Origin: Gammaproteobacteria bacterium
GTDB lineage: Bacteria > Pseudomonadota > Gammaproteobacteria > Pseudomonadales > Azotimanducaceae_A
DNA length: 64,000 nucleotides
Direction: 5' to 3'
NCBI GenBank assembly: GCA_012960755.1
Contig: DUAT01000039.1
Span: forward strand, 2,864-66,863
Shown: positions 53,380 through 61,889 of the stretch, piece after piece
How the letters are laid out: each line of letters opens with the position of its first letter
Numbering within the stretch: position 1 is the first letter of the stretch
Translations under genes and position numbers: made by a program
The notes under the pieces: generated by a model
Told to the model about the DNA's origin: nothing
Database searches by the model: none
The model's input: only the letters and a program-made list of their open reading frames with translations

Positions 53380-54918
53380 CTATAGTCCCCCTGGAAAATA
53401 ATAATCCGACCAGACCTGACGCTCCAGCTTGCCGTAATCTTCTTCACACCGGCAATCCGGATTGAACACCATGGTCTGCCTTGTTTCAGGCTCAAAGGGG
53501 TGCCATGTCGGCAACCCCTCATGATTAGGGTCACCGTGTGTTGCGAATGCAATCCAGCTGTTGGACATCAGTTCAGCCATCGCCTGCGGTCCTTCGCCAG
53601 AGCCGACAAATCGACGGGAGGTTTCAACATTGTCAAACACGAATGGAATCTCCAGTGCATGGGGCGTCCGCAAGGCGCCTTTTCCGGCGTCTGTTCGATA
53701 GGTCATGGTATACAGATAAACACTGGCGGCCTTTTGGCCAGACTTTCTTTCAGCAAGCACCAGAGAGTCGATGGGATAGCGCGAATAGCCGGTCAGGATG
53801 TAAGCGAGCAAATCTGATTCGGACGCATCAGCAAAGTGCTTCCGATACGCCTCAATGATATCAGTTGCCTTATTCCCAACAACCCGACTGACCCGGCGAG
53901 CCAATCCCGCCTGGTCGAGCTCAAGCAGGTCCGGGTCACGCCCCATAAACAGCGTCCACTCGGTTTCGTTGTAACCCACCATCAATGGGATATCTTTCGA
54001 AAGCTGCGGTGGTTTCGGGTGAAACGGATGACCTGGCAAGATCGACCCATCTGCGACGGGCGCAAAAATTTGTGCCAGCCCTTCCGGTCGCTCTCCCAAT
54101 TTTTTTATGGCAGCCTTCTGGCCACTCAGTATTTCATCAACGGACATGCGCTTCAGGCTGGCCAGCGGCTGGTCACCAATATCCATTTCACCCAGCATGG
54201 TTTCATTCAGCCGTTTCACGCCATCGATGGTATTCATCAACACTGCCGACCCACTTTGAATAACGGCTTTGTGGAACAGTGATTTTACTTCCGGCATTGC
54301 CAGCAGCGTGGTAACTTTCCTGCCGCCGCCGGATTCACCGAATATAGTGACATTATCAGGGTCACCACCGAAGCTCTGGACATTTCTCTGCACCCACTGC
54401 AACGCAAGCAATATATCCAGCATGCCCAGGTTGACAGTATCTGCTGCGGACTCATCCGCATAAGCCAGGTGCAAAAAACCCAGCGCACCCAGGCGATGGT
54501 TAACACTCACCAGCACGATGTCACCGCGATTGCAAAGGTTCACACCGTCGTACATTGATCCGGAGGCAGAGCCGGAAGTGAAACCACCACCGTGTAACCA
54601 AACCATTACGGGTCGTAACGACCGGGGATGTGAATCCCGGGTCCAGACGTTCAAGTACAGGCAGTCTTCGCTGACCGGCAGGTCAAAATTGTTCGTCGTT
54701 GCGCCTGCTTTTGGTTTCGGTCCGCGAAACTGCGGGGCATCAGGACCGTAGGCAACTGCGGTACGTTCGCCTTGCCAGGCACGCTTCTTAATCGGCGGTT
54801 CGAATCTGTTATCACCGCCGGTGTCTTCACCATAAGGGATGCCTTTAAAGCTGAGCACACCACGGATAGATTCACCGGTCAATTCGCCTTCTGCAGTTAT
54901 CACGCACGGCTTTACCAT
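53380..54918 (-). CDS. Type B carboxylesterase
   Basis: The 512-residue enzyme has the type B signature EDCLYLNVWT, the oxyanion motif WLHGGGFTSGS, the nucleophile elbow FGESGGGRKV and, near the end, FATHGDPNHEGLPTWHPF with the likely catalytic His near PNHEG. It hydrolyses carboxyl esters and has no signal peptide, so it is probably cytosolic. The SsuD-like gene follows with no intervening base. Confidence 0.88.
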   Translation of the reverse strand: MVKPCVITAEGELTGESIRGVLSFKGIPYGEDTGGDNRFEPPIKKRAWQGERTAVAYGPDAPQFRGPKPKAGATTNNFDLPVSEDCLYLNVWTRDSHPRSLRPVMVWLHGGGFTSGSASGSMYDGVNLCNRGDIVLVSVNHRLGALGFLHLAYADESAADTVNLGMLDILLALQWVQRNVQSFGGDPDNVTIFGESGGGRKVTTLLAMPEVKSLFHKAVIQSGSAVLMNTIDGVKRLNETMLGEMDIGDQPLASLKRMSVDEILSGQKAAIKKLGERPEGLAQIFAPVADGSILPGHPFHPKPPQLSKDIPLMVGYNETEWTLFMGRDPDLLELDQAGLARRVSRVVGNKATDIIEAYRKHFADASESDLLAYILTGYSRYPIDSLVLAERKSGQKAASVYLYTMTYRTDAGKGALRTPHALEIPFVFDNVETSRRFVGSGEGPQAMAELMSNSWIAFATHGDPNHEGLPTWHPFEPETRQTMVFNPDCRCEEDYGKLERQVWSDYYFPGGL

Positions 54919-55015
54919 TTTTTTATCCGATTACGTCTGGTACTGGTACGGGTTATAACACACCTCAGTATGCCGTAACTATTTGGTGAGCTATGCCTAT
55001 TGCCAGGGCGAGAAC

Positions 55016-57505
55016 TCACTCATACCGTAGTGCGAAGATCGGACTGGCGCGGGAGACCTTGAACGCATGGGTGGCAACCGTAACCCAGGCCAGAAGCAGC
55101 GTTGCTATTATTGCCAGGAGAATAATGCCAAGGAACCAGGGTAACAGCTCTATTCGATATTCAAACCTGTCCAGCCATTGGTTGACAGCGTACCAGCAGA
55201 AAGGCCAGGCAATGATGTTGGCAATCAGAACGGGTTTTGAAAATTGCATGAGCAGCAATGCAACAATTTCCCTGGATGAAGCGCCCATGACCTTTCTCAC
55301 GCCGATTTCCCTGGTTCGCCGGGCTATGGTCAGTGACGCCAGGCCAAACAGACCCATACAGGCAATAACAATGGCAAGTCCCGAGAACATGGCGAGCAAC
55401 GTACTTTGAACCTTTTCCTCACGATACTGGTCGGCAATATTATCCTGCAAATGCTGAATGCGGGTTTGAATCCTCGGGAACATTGCCGCTACTTTTTCCT
55501 CGATGGCCCCGGACACCGATTGAAATTCATCAGGGTCAAAGGAAACCAGCAAATCAGTGACCTGGTCCGGCAGGTACATATAGATCTCACCATCCACCTG
55601 GGCACGAGGTGAACCGAAATGAACGTTGGGTATGACCCCGACAATGGTGCTCGTGATTTCATTCTCACTGCCCCGATAGTAAACCTTGCTAATTGCTTCC
55701 TGTGGCGAACCAAAACCCAGAATCCTGACCGCGGCTTCATTGATAACAACATTAACCTGTTGTTCCTGAATCACATTAGGATTGGCGACAAATGTCGCCC
55801 GGTCGCCAGCAAACTCATCACTCAGCAAACGACCCGCGACGGGCTGAACGTCAAACTGGGAGAAGAAGCGCGGATAAACTGACCGATAAAAAATAATCAG
55901 CCTTTCCGAAACACCGGGTACCCGCAAGGACAAGCCGGTGTTCGGACCATCCCCCGGGGTAAAACTCGAGAGACTGACCGAACGTACCCCGGGCAATTTC
56001 GTTATCACGTTCGTCAACGTTTCCAGTGATTCTGCTTCCTGCTGCCGACCCACGCCTCTGACAGTCAGTTGGTTACTATTGTCATATCCAAGGTTTACTG
56101 AACGTGCATAGTCTGTCTGGATATAAACAAGCAGAGTGATGATTATCAGCGCGGCGGAGATCATGAACTGAAACAGGACCAGCGTCGAACGCAAGCCTGA
56201 GCTGATGCCGGTTTCTGATTGATTGGATTGCAAAATCTTTCCGGGTCGAAAGCCAGACATGATCAGGGCCGGGTGCAGGCCAGACAGAAGTCCCACAACC
56301 ATAGCAAGACCGACCAGCATTGATAGTACAACCGGATCTGTCATCGACGCACTTGATAGTTGCCTGTCCGTGTATTCACTGAATGTTGGCAAAATCAGCT
56401 CAATAGCCACCATCGCAAACAGTAACCCCGCGAAGGCTGGAATTAACGATTCTATTTCGAACTGGATGAACAATTGTTTTCTGTTCGCACCCATCACTTT
56501 GCGCAACGCAACTTCCCTGGCACGAAGTGTGGACGCGGCGGTCGCCAGATTCATAAAGTTAATGCAGGCAATCACCAGAATCAGTAGTGATATACCACCA
56601 AAACCGACTATCACGGAAAGTTTGCCCGGTGGGCGCATATCAAATTGAACCGGGCTGAACATGTGTATATCGCGCACAGGCATCAATCGAGGGGTAAACA
56701 ATTCACTGCCCTTGATACCCACCAGCGCCTGAATCTGTGCAGGAAAGTACTTGTCCACCCAGTCATCGATGCTCGCGGCCATCGACTCTATACTGCGGCC
56801 CGGCTTTAATTTGATGTAAACCCCAAAAGGCAAACCATTCCATCGGTCCAGATCAGTGCTGCCGGATGCTAACTGGGGTGCGTAAGTTAACTTGTCGATA
56901 CCCATGAGGAAATCGAACTTAAAGTGAGTATTGCCCGGCAGGTTCTTCAATACCCCGGTTACTTTCAGCTCTCTTAAATAGATATGATTAACCGTGACAG
57001 TACGGCCCAGCCACGGACCTTCTCCGAGGTGTTTTATAGCCATTTCCTCTGTCAGGACAATCATACCGGGTGCGTCAAGGATGCCGTCACGCTCGCCTTC
57101 GATCAGGTCGAAGTCAAACATCGTTAAAAATCCGGGGTCAACGTAGGTGAATGTCTCCGGTGTGGCGGTTTCACCCTTAATGACCGTACCACCTCGTTGC
57201 TGCATTCTGACAATACTCTCAACTTCCTCATAGTCGCCCGGCAGCAGATCAAATGTCGCACCGAAGAAGTTCGGCGACGCATTCGATTGTCGCCCTGGAA
57301 TATTGGCCGTAGCCTCAATGCGATAAAGACGCTCGACGTCCGTAAACTGGTTGTCATAGCTGAACTCGTGCTTCACAAAGAGGATAATCAAGGCACATGC
57401 GGCCAAACCGACGCCCAATCCAATAACATTGATGGCGCCAAACAGCTTATTTCGAACCAGACTTCGCAGGGCGGATACCAGATAGTTATTAAACACAGTC
57501 AACAA
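55016..57505 (-). CDS. MacB/FtsX-type ABC transporter permease
   Basis: This 829-residue inner-membrane protein has two FtsX-like four-helix units with large periplasmic domains. Helix 1 is at about 21-42 (INVIGLGVGLAACALIILFV), helices 2-4 lie between about 285 and 420, and the second unit has a helix at about 440-465 and three C-terminal ones (ARRTREIGVRKVMGASSREI is the conserved coupling segment). It works with a separate ATPase, not encoded in the window, in mechanotransmission-type export or lipoprotein handling. The gene stands alone. Confidence 0.85.
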   Translation of the reverse strand: MLTVFNNYLVSALRSLVRNKLFGAINVIGLGVGLAACALIILFVKHEFSYDNQFTDVERLYRIEATANIPGRQSNASPNFFGATFDLLPGDYEEVESIVRMQQRGGTVIKGETATPETFTYVDPGFLTMFDFDLIEGERDGILDAPGMIVLTEEMAIKHLGEGPWLGRTVTVNHIYLRELKVTGVLKNLPGNTHFKFDFLMGIDKLTYAPQLASGSTDLDRWNGLPFGVYIKLKPGRSIESMAASIDDWVDKYFPAQIQALVGIKGSELFTPRLMPVRDIHMFSPVQFDMRPPGKLSVIVGFGGISLLILVIACINFMNLATAASTLRAREVALRKVMGANRKQLFIQFEIESLIPAFAGLLFAMVAIELILPTFSEYTDRQLSSASMTDPVVLSMLVGLAMVVGLLSGLHPALIMSGFRPGKILQSNQSETGISSGLRSTLVLFQFMISAALIIITLLVYIQTDYARSVNLGYDNSNQLTVRGVGRQQEAESLETLTNVITKLPGVRSVSLSSFTPGDGPNTGLSLRVPGVSERLIIFYRSVYPRFFSQFDVQPVAGRLLSDEFAGDRATFVANPNVIQEQQVNVVINEAAVRILGFGSPQEAISKVYYRGSENEITSTIVGVIPNVHFGSPRAQVDGEIYMYLPDQVTDLLVSFDPDEFQSVSGAIEEKVAAMFPRIQTRIQHLQDNIADQYREEKVQSTLLAMFSGLAIVIACMGLFGLASLTIARRTREIGVRKVMGASSREIVALLLMQFSKPVLIANIIAWPFCWYAVNQWLDRFEYRIELLPWFLGIILLAIIATLLLAWVTVATHAFKVSRASPIFALRYE

Positions 57506-57641
57506 TCCAGATTGGGATGGATAGTGTAGATAAAATCACATCTGCCAGGCATCAGCAATGCATCTGCGGTAGTCCGAACCGTCCATAGGTTCTGTAACAG
57601 GTTAATGGTACTGTTAGCTTCTGTCCCCAGCTCCGCAAGCC

Positions 57642-58376
57642 ATGGCAAAACCATTTCTTATCATCCAGCTCCGACCCGAAGACGAAACCGCCGACAGTGA
57701 ATTCGAGGCGGTCAAGTATTACGGTGGTTTGCTCGATGAGGAAGTCGTTCGGGTACGGGTAGAAAAAACCGGTCTGCCTGACATTGATCTTGCGGATTTC
57801 GCTGCGATTATCGTCGGTGGCAGTCCCTTTGATGTCAGTACCGAGTCTGCCTTAAAAAGCGAGATTCAGCGGAAAATAGAGACCGGTTTTAATCGATTGT
57901 TCGATAACATTGTAGATCAGGATTTCCCCTTTCTCGGTGCCTGCTCGGGCAATGGATTACTAGGTAACTATTGCGGTGCAAATATTTCCACGCGATTTGG
58001 AGAGCCTGTGGGGGGTTCTTACATCTCGTTGACCGAGGAAGGAAAAAAAGATCCGCTGCTGCGCGGCTTTCCGGACACTTTCCGCGTGTTACTTGGCCAC
58101 AAGGAAGCCTGCGATGGCACCCCGCCGGGCAGCGTGCTGCTGGCAACCAACGAAACCTGTCCGGTGCAAATGTTTCGCGTCAAGTCCAATATCTATGCGA
58201 CCCAATTTCATCCCGAGGCAGATGCAGAAGGATTCACATTACGCATTAACATCTACAAAAACCATGGCTACTTTCCACCGGAGTCCGCCGATGCGATCAT
58301 CAATGCAATCGCTTACGAGGAATTGCCGGAAGCACAGGAAATTCTAAAGCGTTTTGTGGATAACTACAGGGACTGA
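57642..58376 (+). CDS. Class I glutamine amidotransferase
   Basis: The 244-residue protein has the GATase1 triad: the nucleophile Cys in FLGACSGNGLLG and His-x-Glu in QFHPEAD. The elbow differs from the usual GxCxGHQ (here GACSGNG), which may alter glutamine binding. It resembles the GuaA-like amidotransferase domain found as a stand-alone protein. It could release ammonia or act as a gamma-glutamyl hydrolase; the partner is unknown. Confidence 0.85.
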   Translation: MAKPFLIIQLRPEDETADSEFEAVKYYGGLLDEEVVRVRVEKTGLPDIDLADFAAIIVGGSPFDVSTESALKSEIQRKIETGFNRLFDNIVDQDFPFLGACSGNGLLGNYCGANISTRFGEPVGGSYISLTEEGKKDPLLRGFPDTFRVLLGHKEACDGTPPGSVLLATNETCPVQMFRVKSNIYATQFHPEADAEGFTLRINIYKNHGYFPPESADAIINAIAYEELPEAQEILKRFVDNYRD

Positions 58377-58431
58377 ACCGGCTCGTGCTCACGGCGACCT
58401 TAACAGGATCGAGAGACTCCTTCCTGAAAGT

Positions 58432-58710
58432 TTACGTTTTCTTCGGAAAGGGTTTCAGCTTTCTGAGGATTCGCTCCGGATCTGCAGAACTGCTGTTTCG
58501 CATCGCACTGTCCACCATCTTGTTGTATTTAGGATCAAGTTTGGCGGTCTTTGTCGCTTCGGATTGATGGTATACGGCGCCGGATATTATTCGATGGGTA
58601 TCATTGCTGTGACAATGTTGACATGGCAGGGCATTCGGCGCTTTAGTACTAGGGAAGTATTTGTCAGTTAAACCTTCGCAGCTTCGACAGTGATACTCAT
58701 ATATCGGCAT
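58432..58710 (-). CDS. FmdB-family zinc-ribbon protein
   Basis: The 92-residue protein begins MPIYEYHCRSCEG and has the second pair CQHCHS, a CxxC...CxxC zinc ribbon typical of FmdB-like regulators. The C-terminal half is basic and helical (LDPKYNKMVDSAMRNSSSAD, then RKLKPFPKK). It is the last gene of a tight minus-strand cluster, 21 bases after the second SCP2-like gene. It may regulate the cluster or help assemble its metal enzyme; neither is shown. Confidence 0.85.
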   Translation of the reverse strand: MPIYEYHCRSCEGLTDKYFPSTKAPNALPCQHCHSNDTHRIISGAVYHQSEATKTAKLDPKYNKMVDSAMRNSSSADPERILRKLKPFPKKT

Positions 58711-58731
58711 ACTAGTGGAGTGTCCTATACA

Positions 58732-59133
58732 CTAGGCCGGTGTTGGTTCAGGCATGGCGAGTGCAACGAAGAAAGCCTGTATTGAGTTGTGATAACGCAG
58801 GAACTGCAGTTTTTTTCTCGGGTCCTCTGCCTTTACTACGTATTCTCTACTATCTAGCTGGGCCAGGCTCGGGCCATCACCAGACCGGCATCCGGCAATG
58901 AAAGCATCCCACTGAGTCTTGGACATCTCGATCATGAAATCCGCCTCACGTATCTCGTTAGCGCTGATTTTACGAACGGCGCTACAACTGAAACCGGCAA
59001 AAGAAATCAGGTACGTCAGCTTGCCAACCTTGATCCCCATAGTCAGATCGACATTGCCGAGGTGACGAAAAGCGGCATCATCGTTAACGATACCCTGGGC
59101 TTTTTTTAGTGTTTTCACGGACAGGTCAGACAT
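58732..59133 (-). CDS. Small SCP2-like protein, paralogue B (tentative fold)
   Basis: The 133-residue protein shares a pattern with its neighbour at 59196-59639: a strand-rich core KLTYLISFAGFSCSAVRK, then EIREADFMIEMSKTQWDAFI and a final YHNSIQAFF helix. The ADFMIEMS-W-I-G pattern resembles SCP2 sterol-carrier domains, but this is an assignment by eye. There is no signal peptide. It may bind a hydrophobic substrate for the ferritin-like proteins encoded just upstream. Confidence 0.6.
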   Translation of the reverse strand: MSDLSVKTLKKAQGIVNDDAAFRHLGNVDLTMGIKVGKLTYLISFAGFSCSAVRKISANEIREADFMIEMSKTQWDAFIAGCRSGDGPSLAQLDSREYVVKAEDPRKKLQFLRYHNSIQAFFVALAMPEPTPA

Positions 59134-59195
59134 AATTCACTCCGATTGCAAATTAACGAGGCGACTTGGACAGGGCGATGTGGACCAAAACAAGG

Positions 59196-59639
59196 TCATG
59201 ACAATTTCTCAAATCGTGTCTCGACCCGGGAGGAGGCGTTAAAAAAATCCTGAAAGTTCTGGTTGTAGCGGTAAAACAAATCCTGCTTGTATTGATCATC
59301 AACGGGCGATCGTGCAATACCTTCGTCCAGATCCAGATCGAGGCTGTTCAAGGTTTGATGTGAACTCGCCTTGCCGTTTTCCTGCACATCCCTCACCATG
59401 GCTGTCCATGACGCCATCGGCATTTCAATGATGAAATCCGATTCTTCAAGCTCCGCATCACTACTCTGCCTCACCTGGGCACAGGTTAACCCGGCAAACT
59501 CAATCAGGTAACGCGATTCGCCAATGCGAAACCCGGCCGTGGTATCACAGGCTCCACCACCGCCACTGTGCAGGCTTTTATCCGAATTGTAGACCTGACG
59601 AACTTCCTGAAACCACTCTACTGAGGGGAATATTGCCAA
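59196..59639 (-). CDS. Small SCP2-like protein, paralogue A (tentative fold)
   Basis: The 147-residue protein has FPSVEWFQEVRQVYNSD at the N-terminus, a glycine-rich turn (SGGGGACD), the core ESRYLIEFAGLTCAQVRQ, EESDFIIEMPMASWTAMV and a C-terminal RYNQNFQDFF. The last three blocks align with paralogue B (YLISFAGFSCSAVRK, ADFMIEMSKTQWDAF, RYHNSIQAFF). It starts four bases after the ferritin-like gene B, so the two are coupled. A lipid- or sterol-binding role is inference. Confidence 0.62.
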   Translation of the reverse strand: MAIFPSVEWFQEVRQVYNSDKSLHSGGGGACDTTAGFRIGESRYLIEFAGLTCAQVRQSSDAELEESDFIIEMPMASWTAMVRDVQENGKASSHQTLNSLDLDLDEGIARSPVDDQYKQDLFYRYNQNFQDFFNASSRVETRFEKLS

Positions 59640-59643
59640 GGTG

Positions 59644-60708
59644 TTAATCCTCCAGATAGCTCTTTAACATCGGGTGAAGGGATTCCCTACGATCAACCCC
59701 CAACCACTCACAGACGGAAAGATAATCTTCAAGAAATTCTCTTACCAGAAGTAAATAGCGCTCCATACCATAAGTACGACCACCTTGAATCCCGCCGCCA
59801 AAAATAATAGCCATGGCGGAACTCACCACACCATCCTTCAACTCGTTTGCCATGTGACCCTCGCCAATGGCCAACAGCGTTCGCATAATATCCGTCGCAC
59901 CCTCATGATGAGTCGCTGCATACTTCAGGTGATCATAACCATAAGTCATATGACGGGCATGGTCTTCCAGCATATGGCTGTAGATAAACGTCTCCGCATC
60001 ATTATGGGCAAAACTGAGCAGGCCTGTTAGCAACCGGGTAATATAAGTACCCCGCAAGAGATAGAGATAAACAACCGCCTCGGTCCAACCACCGCTGCTT
60101 TCCAGAATCATTCGGTTGACCCGACCGCGACTCTCGATGCCCAGTCCTCCTCCGTTGGACAGCGCGCGTTTTCTCATCACTTCCAGATGACGTGCACAAT
60201 CAAATGTAGCCGTCGCCAGATACTGTTTTACCTCGAAATACCCGTAGGACATTCGATCCTGCCAATAGGTGATGATTTCCAGTTCGGTGTTGGCACACTG
60301 CGACAATTCTGTGCAAATCTGGCAAATCGCCCTTTCCACGTCTTCAGGTAGTTCTTTGAGGGTATCCCAGGGCACTTCCGTCGCGGGTATCCATCGACGC
60401 TGGATCGCTTCTTCATAGAGGTCCGCCGCACAATCCGCCCACATTTCATGTTTGCTGCGCAGTGAGTAAGGCAATGGTGGGATACCCGCTCGCGGCAAGG
60501 CACCTCGCGGCCTGCGTGTCTGGTCATCCCAGTATTCAGGTACTTCACCGTAAATACCCACATTCAGGTCGCCAAGCCTGAGGCCATGTTCGCCCGGTTT
60601 TACACGGGTACCCCATTGATTGGTCAGGCCCATCCAGTCGTACGTGGGTTCAGGAACACCCTGGGTAGGTTCGTCTTCGGACATACTTTCTGTCATCTTC
60701 TCGGACAT
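59644..60708 (-). CDS. Ferritin-like protein B, degenerate di-iron paralogue
   Basis: The 354-residue protein is a paralogue of the one at 60742-61809: WG-R-KPGEHGLRLGDLNVG, RRPRGA, LYEEAIQRRW, RKRALSNGGGL. Its four-helix core keeps both His of the two ExxH motifs (His174 in DCARH, His253 in DHARH). At the carboxylate positions of copy A it has Gln137 (or Ala139), Cys171, Gly220 and His250. It therefore cannot form a normal di-iron carboxylate site and is probably a structural or regulatory partner, or binds a different cofactor. It follows copy A by 33 bases. Confidence 0.8.
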   Translation of the reverse strand: MSEKMTESMSEDEPTQGVPEPTYDWMGLTNQWGTRVKPGEHGLRLGDLNVGIYGEVPEYWDDQTRRPRGALPRAGIPPLPYSLRSKHEMWADCAADLYEEAIQRRWIPATEVPWDTLKELPEDVERAICQICTELSQCANTELEIITYWQDRMSYGYFEVKQYLATATFDCARHLEVMRKRALSNGGGLGIESRGRVNRMILESSGGWTEAVVYLYLLRGTYITRLLTGLLSFAHNDAETFIYSHMLEDHARHMTYGYDHLKYAATHHEGATDIMRTLLAIGEGHMANELKDGVVSSAMAIIFGGGIQGGRTYGMERYLLLVREFLEDYLSVCEWLGVDRRESLHPMLKSYLED

Positions 60709-60741
60709 GTTTCCCCTTCAACTACGGTAAGGACTTAAGAA

Positions 60742-61809
60742 CTAACCGGTGGCAGCATAACGCTCCGGGATGGAAGATCGGCCATTTTCAAACCGGTCTC
60801 CGAAACCCGCGCTGATGACTCGCTTCATATATTCCTTGAGTTGACGACGACGGATCACGAGCAGTTTTTTGTGGCCTTCATCGTAGTGCTCGGCCCCACC
60901 GCCAAGAAGAATAGCCAGGGCTTCACTGGTCTCAGCCTGTGTTCCCGCAGGATTTTGTTGACCTGCGAGTAATTGTCCCTCAGCCTCATCGAGATAACAT
61001 TCAATCTCTTCATGTCGCTCCGGTGCGGTTGCACTAAGGCAGCGCAGATGCATAACGCCAAACGCAACATGTCTGGCTTCGTCCTGGGCACACAGTCGAT
61101 ACATGGTTTTTTCAGCCTCATTTTGACCAAAGAGTTCTCCCATGCGGAACATGGTCAACACAGCGCCTTCACCTGATATGTGCAGCCTTGTGGACATCTC
61201 GGTAAAATCCCTGGCGAGATCAATACTGCCGACAAATCCCGACGTTGCCCCCGACATGCGCATCAATCCGCCGCCATTGGCCAGCGCACGTTTACGGAAT
61301 ACGTCCATATGCCGGGCCTCATCCATTACCTGTGCACTCAACACGTTTCGCGCTTCGAGATAGTCCGGGGTTGTTTTGGCGATCCAGCGAGCGGGCACGT
61401 CACCGGCGACAAATTCTACCTCGTTGAAAAAAGTACAAAGCAGGCATTCAGCTTCTTCTACCGCATCGGGCAGTGGTTCAAGGGTATGCCAGGGGATATC
61501 GGTGGCCGAACTCCATTGCCGCTGGAGCGCCTCTTCATAGAGAAATTCTGCATTGTCGAGCCAGATTTCAGACAGTGTGTGAACTGAATAGGCTCCTACC
61601 CTGAAGGCTTCCGGACGTACCGCCGCTCCCCGGGGCCGACCGGTCATGTTGTCGCTGACTTCAGGCAGTTCAGCATAGCTGCCGACCTGAATATCCGCGA
61701 GGGTTAAGCCACGTTTACCCGGTGTCGCCTTGACACCCCACTCCCCCATGTTTTCCATCCAGCTGGTATCAAGCTCATATTCTTTCTGGGTATCAACTGC
61801 TTCACTCAT
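60742..61809 (-). CDS. Ferritin-like protein A with complete di-iron motif
   Basis: The 355-residue protein has a core four-helix bundle with the full di-iron carboxylate set: Glu130 or Glu132 in FFNEVEF, Glu164-x-x-His167 in DEARH, Glu214 in SGEGAVL, and Glu244-x-x-His247 in a second DEARH. This E...ExxH...E...ExxH order is that of oxygen-activating di-iron oxygenases such as the PaaA/BoxB and R2 groups. The N-terminal 60 residues (LTLADIQVGSYAELPE, GRPRGA) are shared only with copy B here. It probably catalyses hydroxylation, epoxidation or desaturation; no substrate or reductase is identifiable. It begins 80 bases after the amidohydrolase gene. Confidence 0.8.
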   Translation of the reverse strand: MSEAVDTQKEYELDTSWMENMGEWGVKATPGKRGLTLADIQVGSYAELPEVSDNMTGRPRGAAVRPEAFRVGAYSVHTLSEIWLDNAEFLYEEALQRQWSSATDIPWHTLEPLPDAVEEAECLLCTFFNEVEFVAGDVPARWIAKTTPDYLEARNVLSAQVMDEARHMDVFRKRALANGGGLMRMSGATSGFVGSIDLARDFTEMSTRLHISGEGAVLTMFRMGELFGQNEAEKTMYRLCAQDEARHVAFGVMHLRCLSATAPERHEEIECYLDEAEGQLLAGQQNPAGTQAETSEALAILLGGGAEHYDEGHKKLLVIRRRQLKEYMKRVISAGFGDRFENGRSSIPERYAATG

Positions 61810-61889
61810 AACAAATCTCGCCTCGTGAATTAAAGGTACAGCGCACTATCACTATGGCGCTTTTCGAAGGGAATGTCGACGCCGAAATG

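Noticed and set aside
58432..61809. Idea that the ferritin-like pair is a storage ferritin or bacterioferritin
   Set aside because: The proteins are about twice as long as ferritins, carry oxygenase-type ExxH repeats and an unrelated N-terminal region, and one copy lacks the iron ligands.
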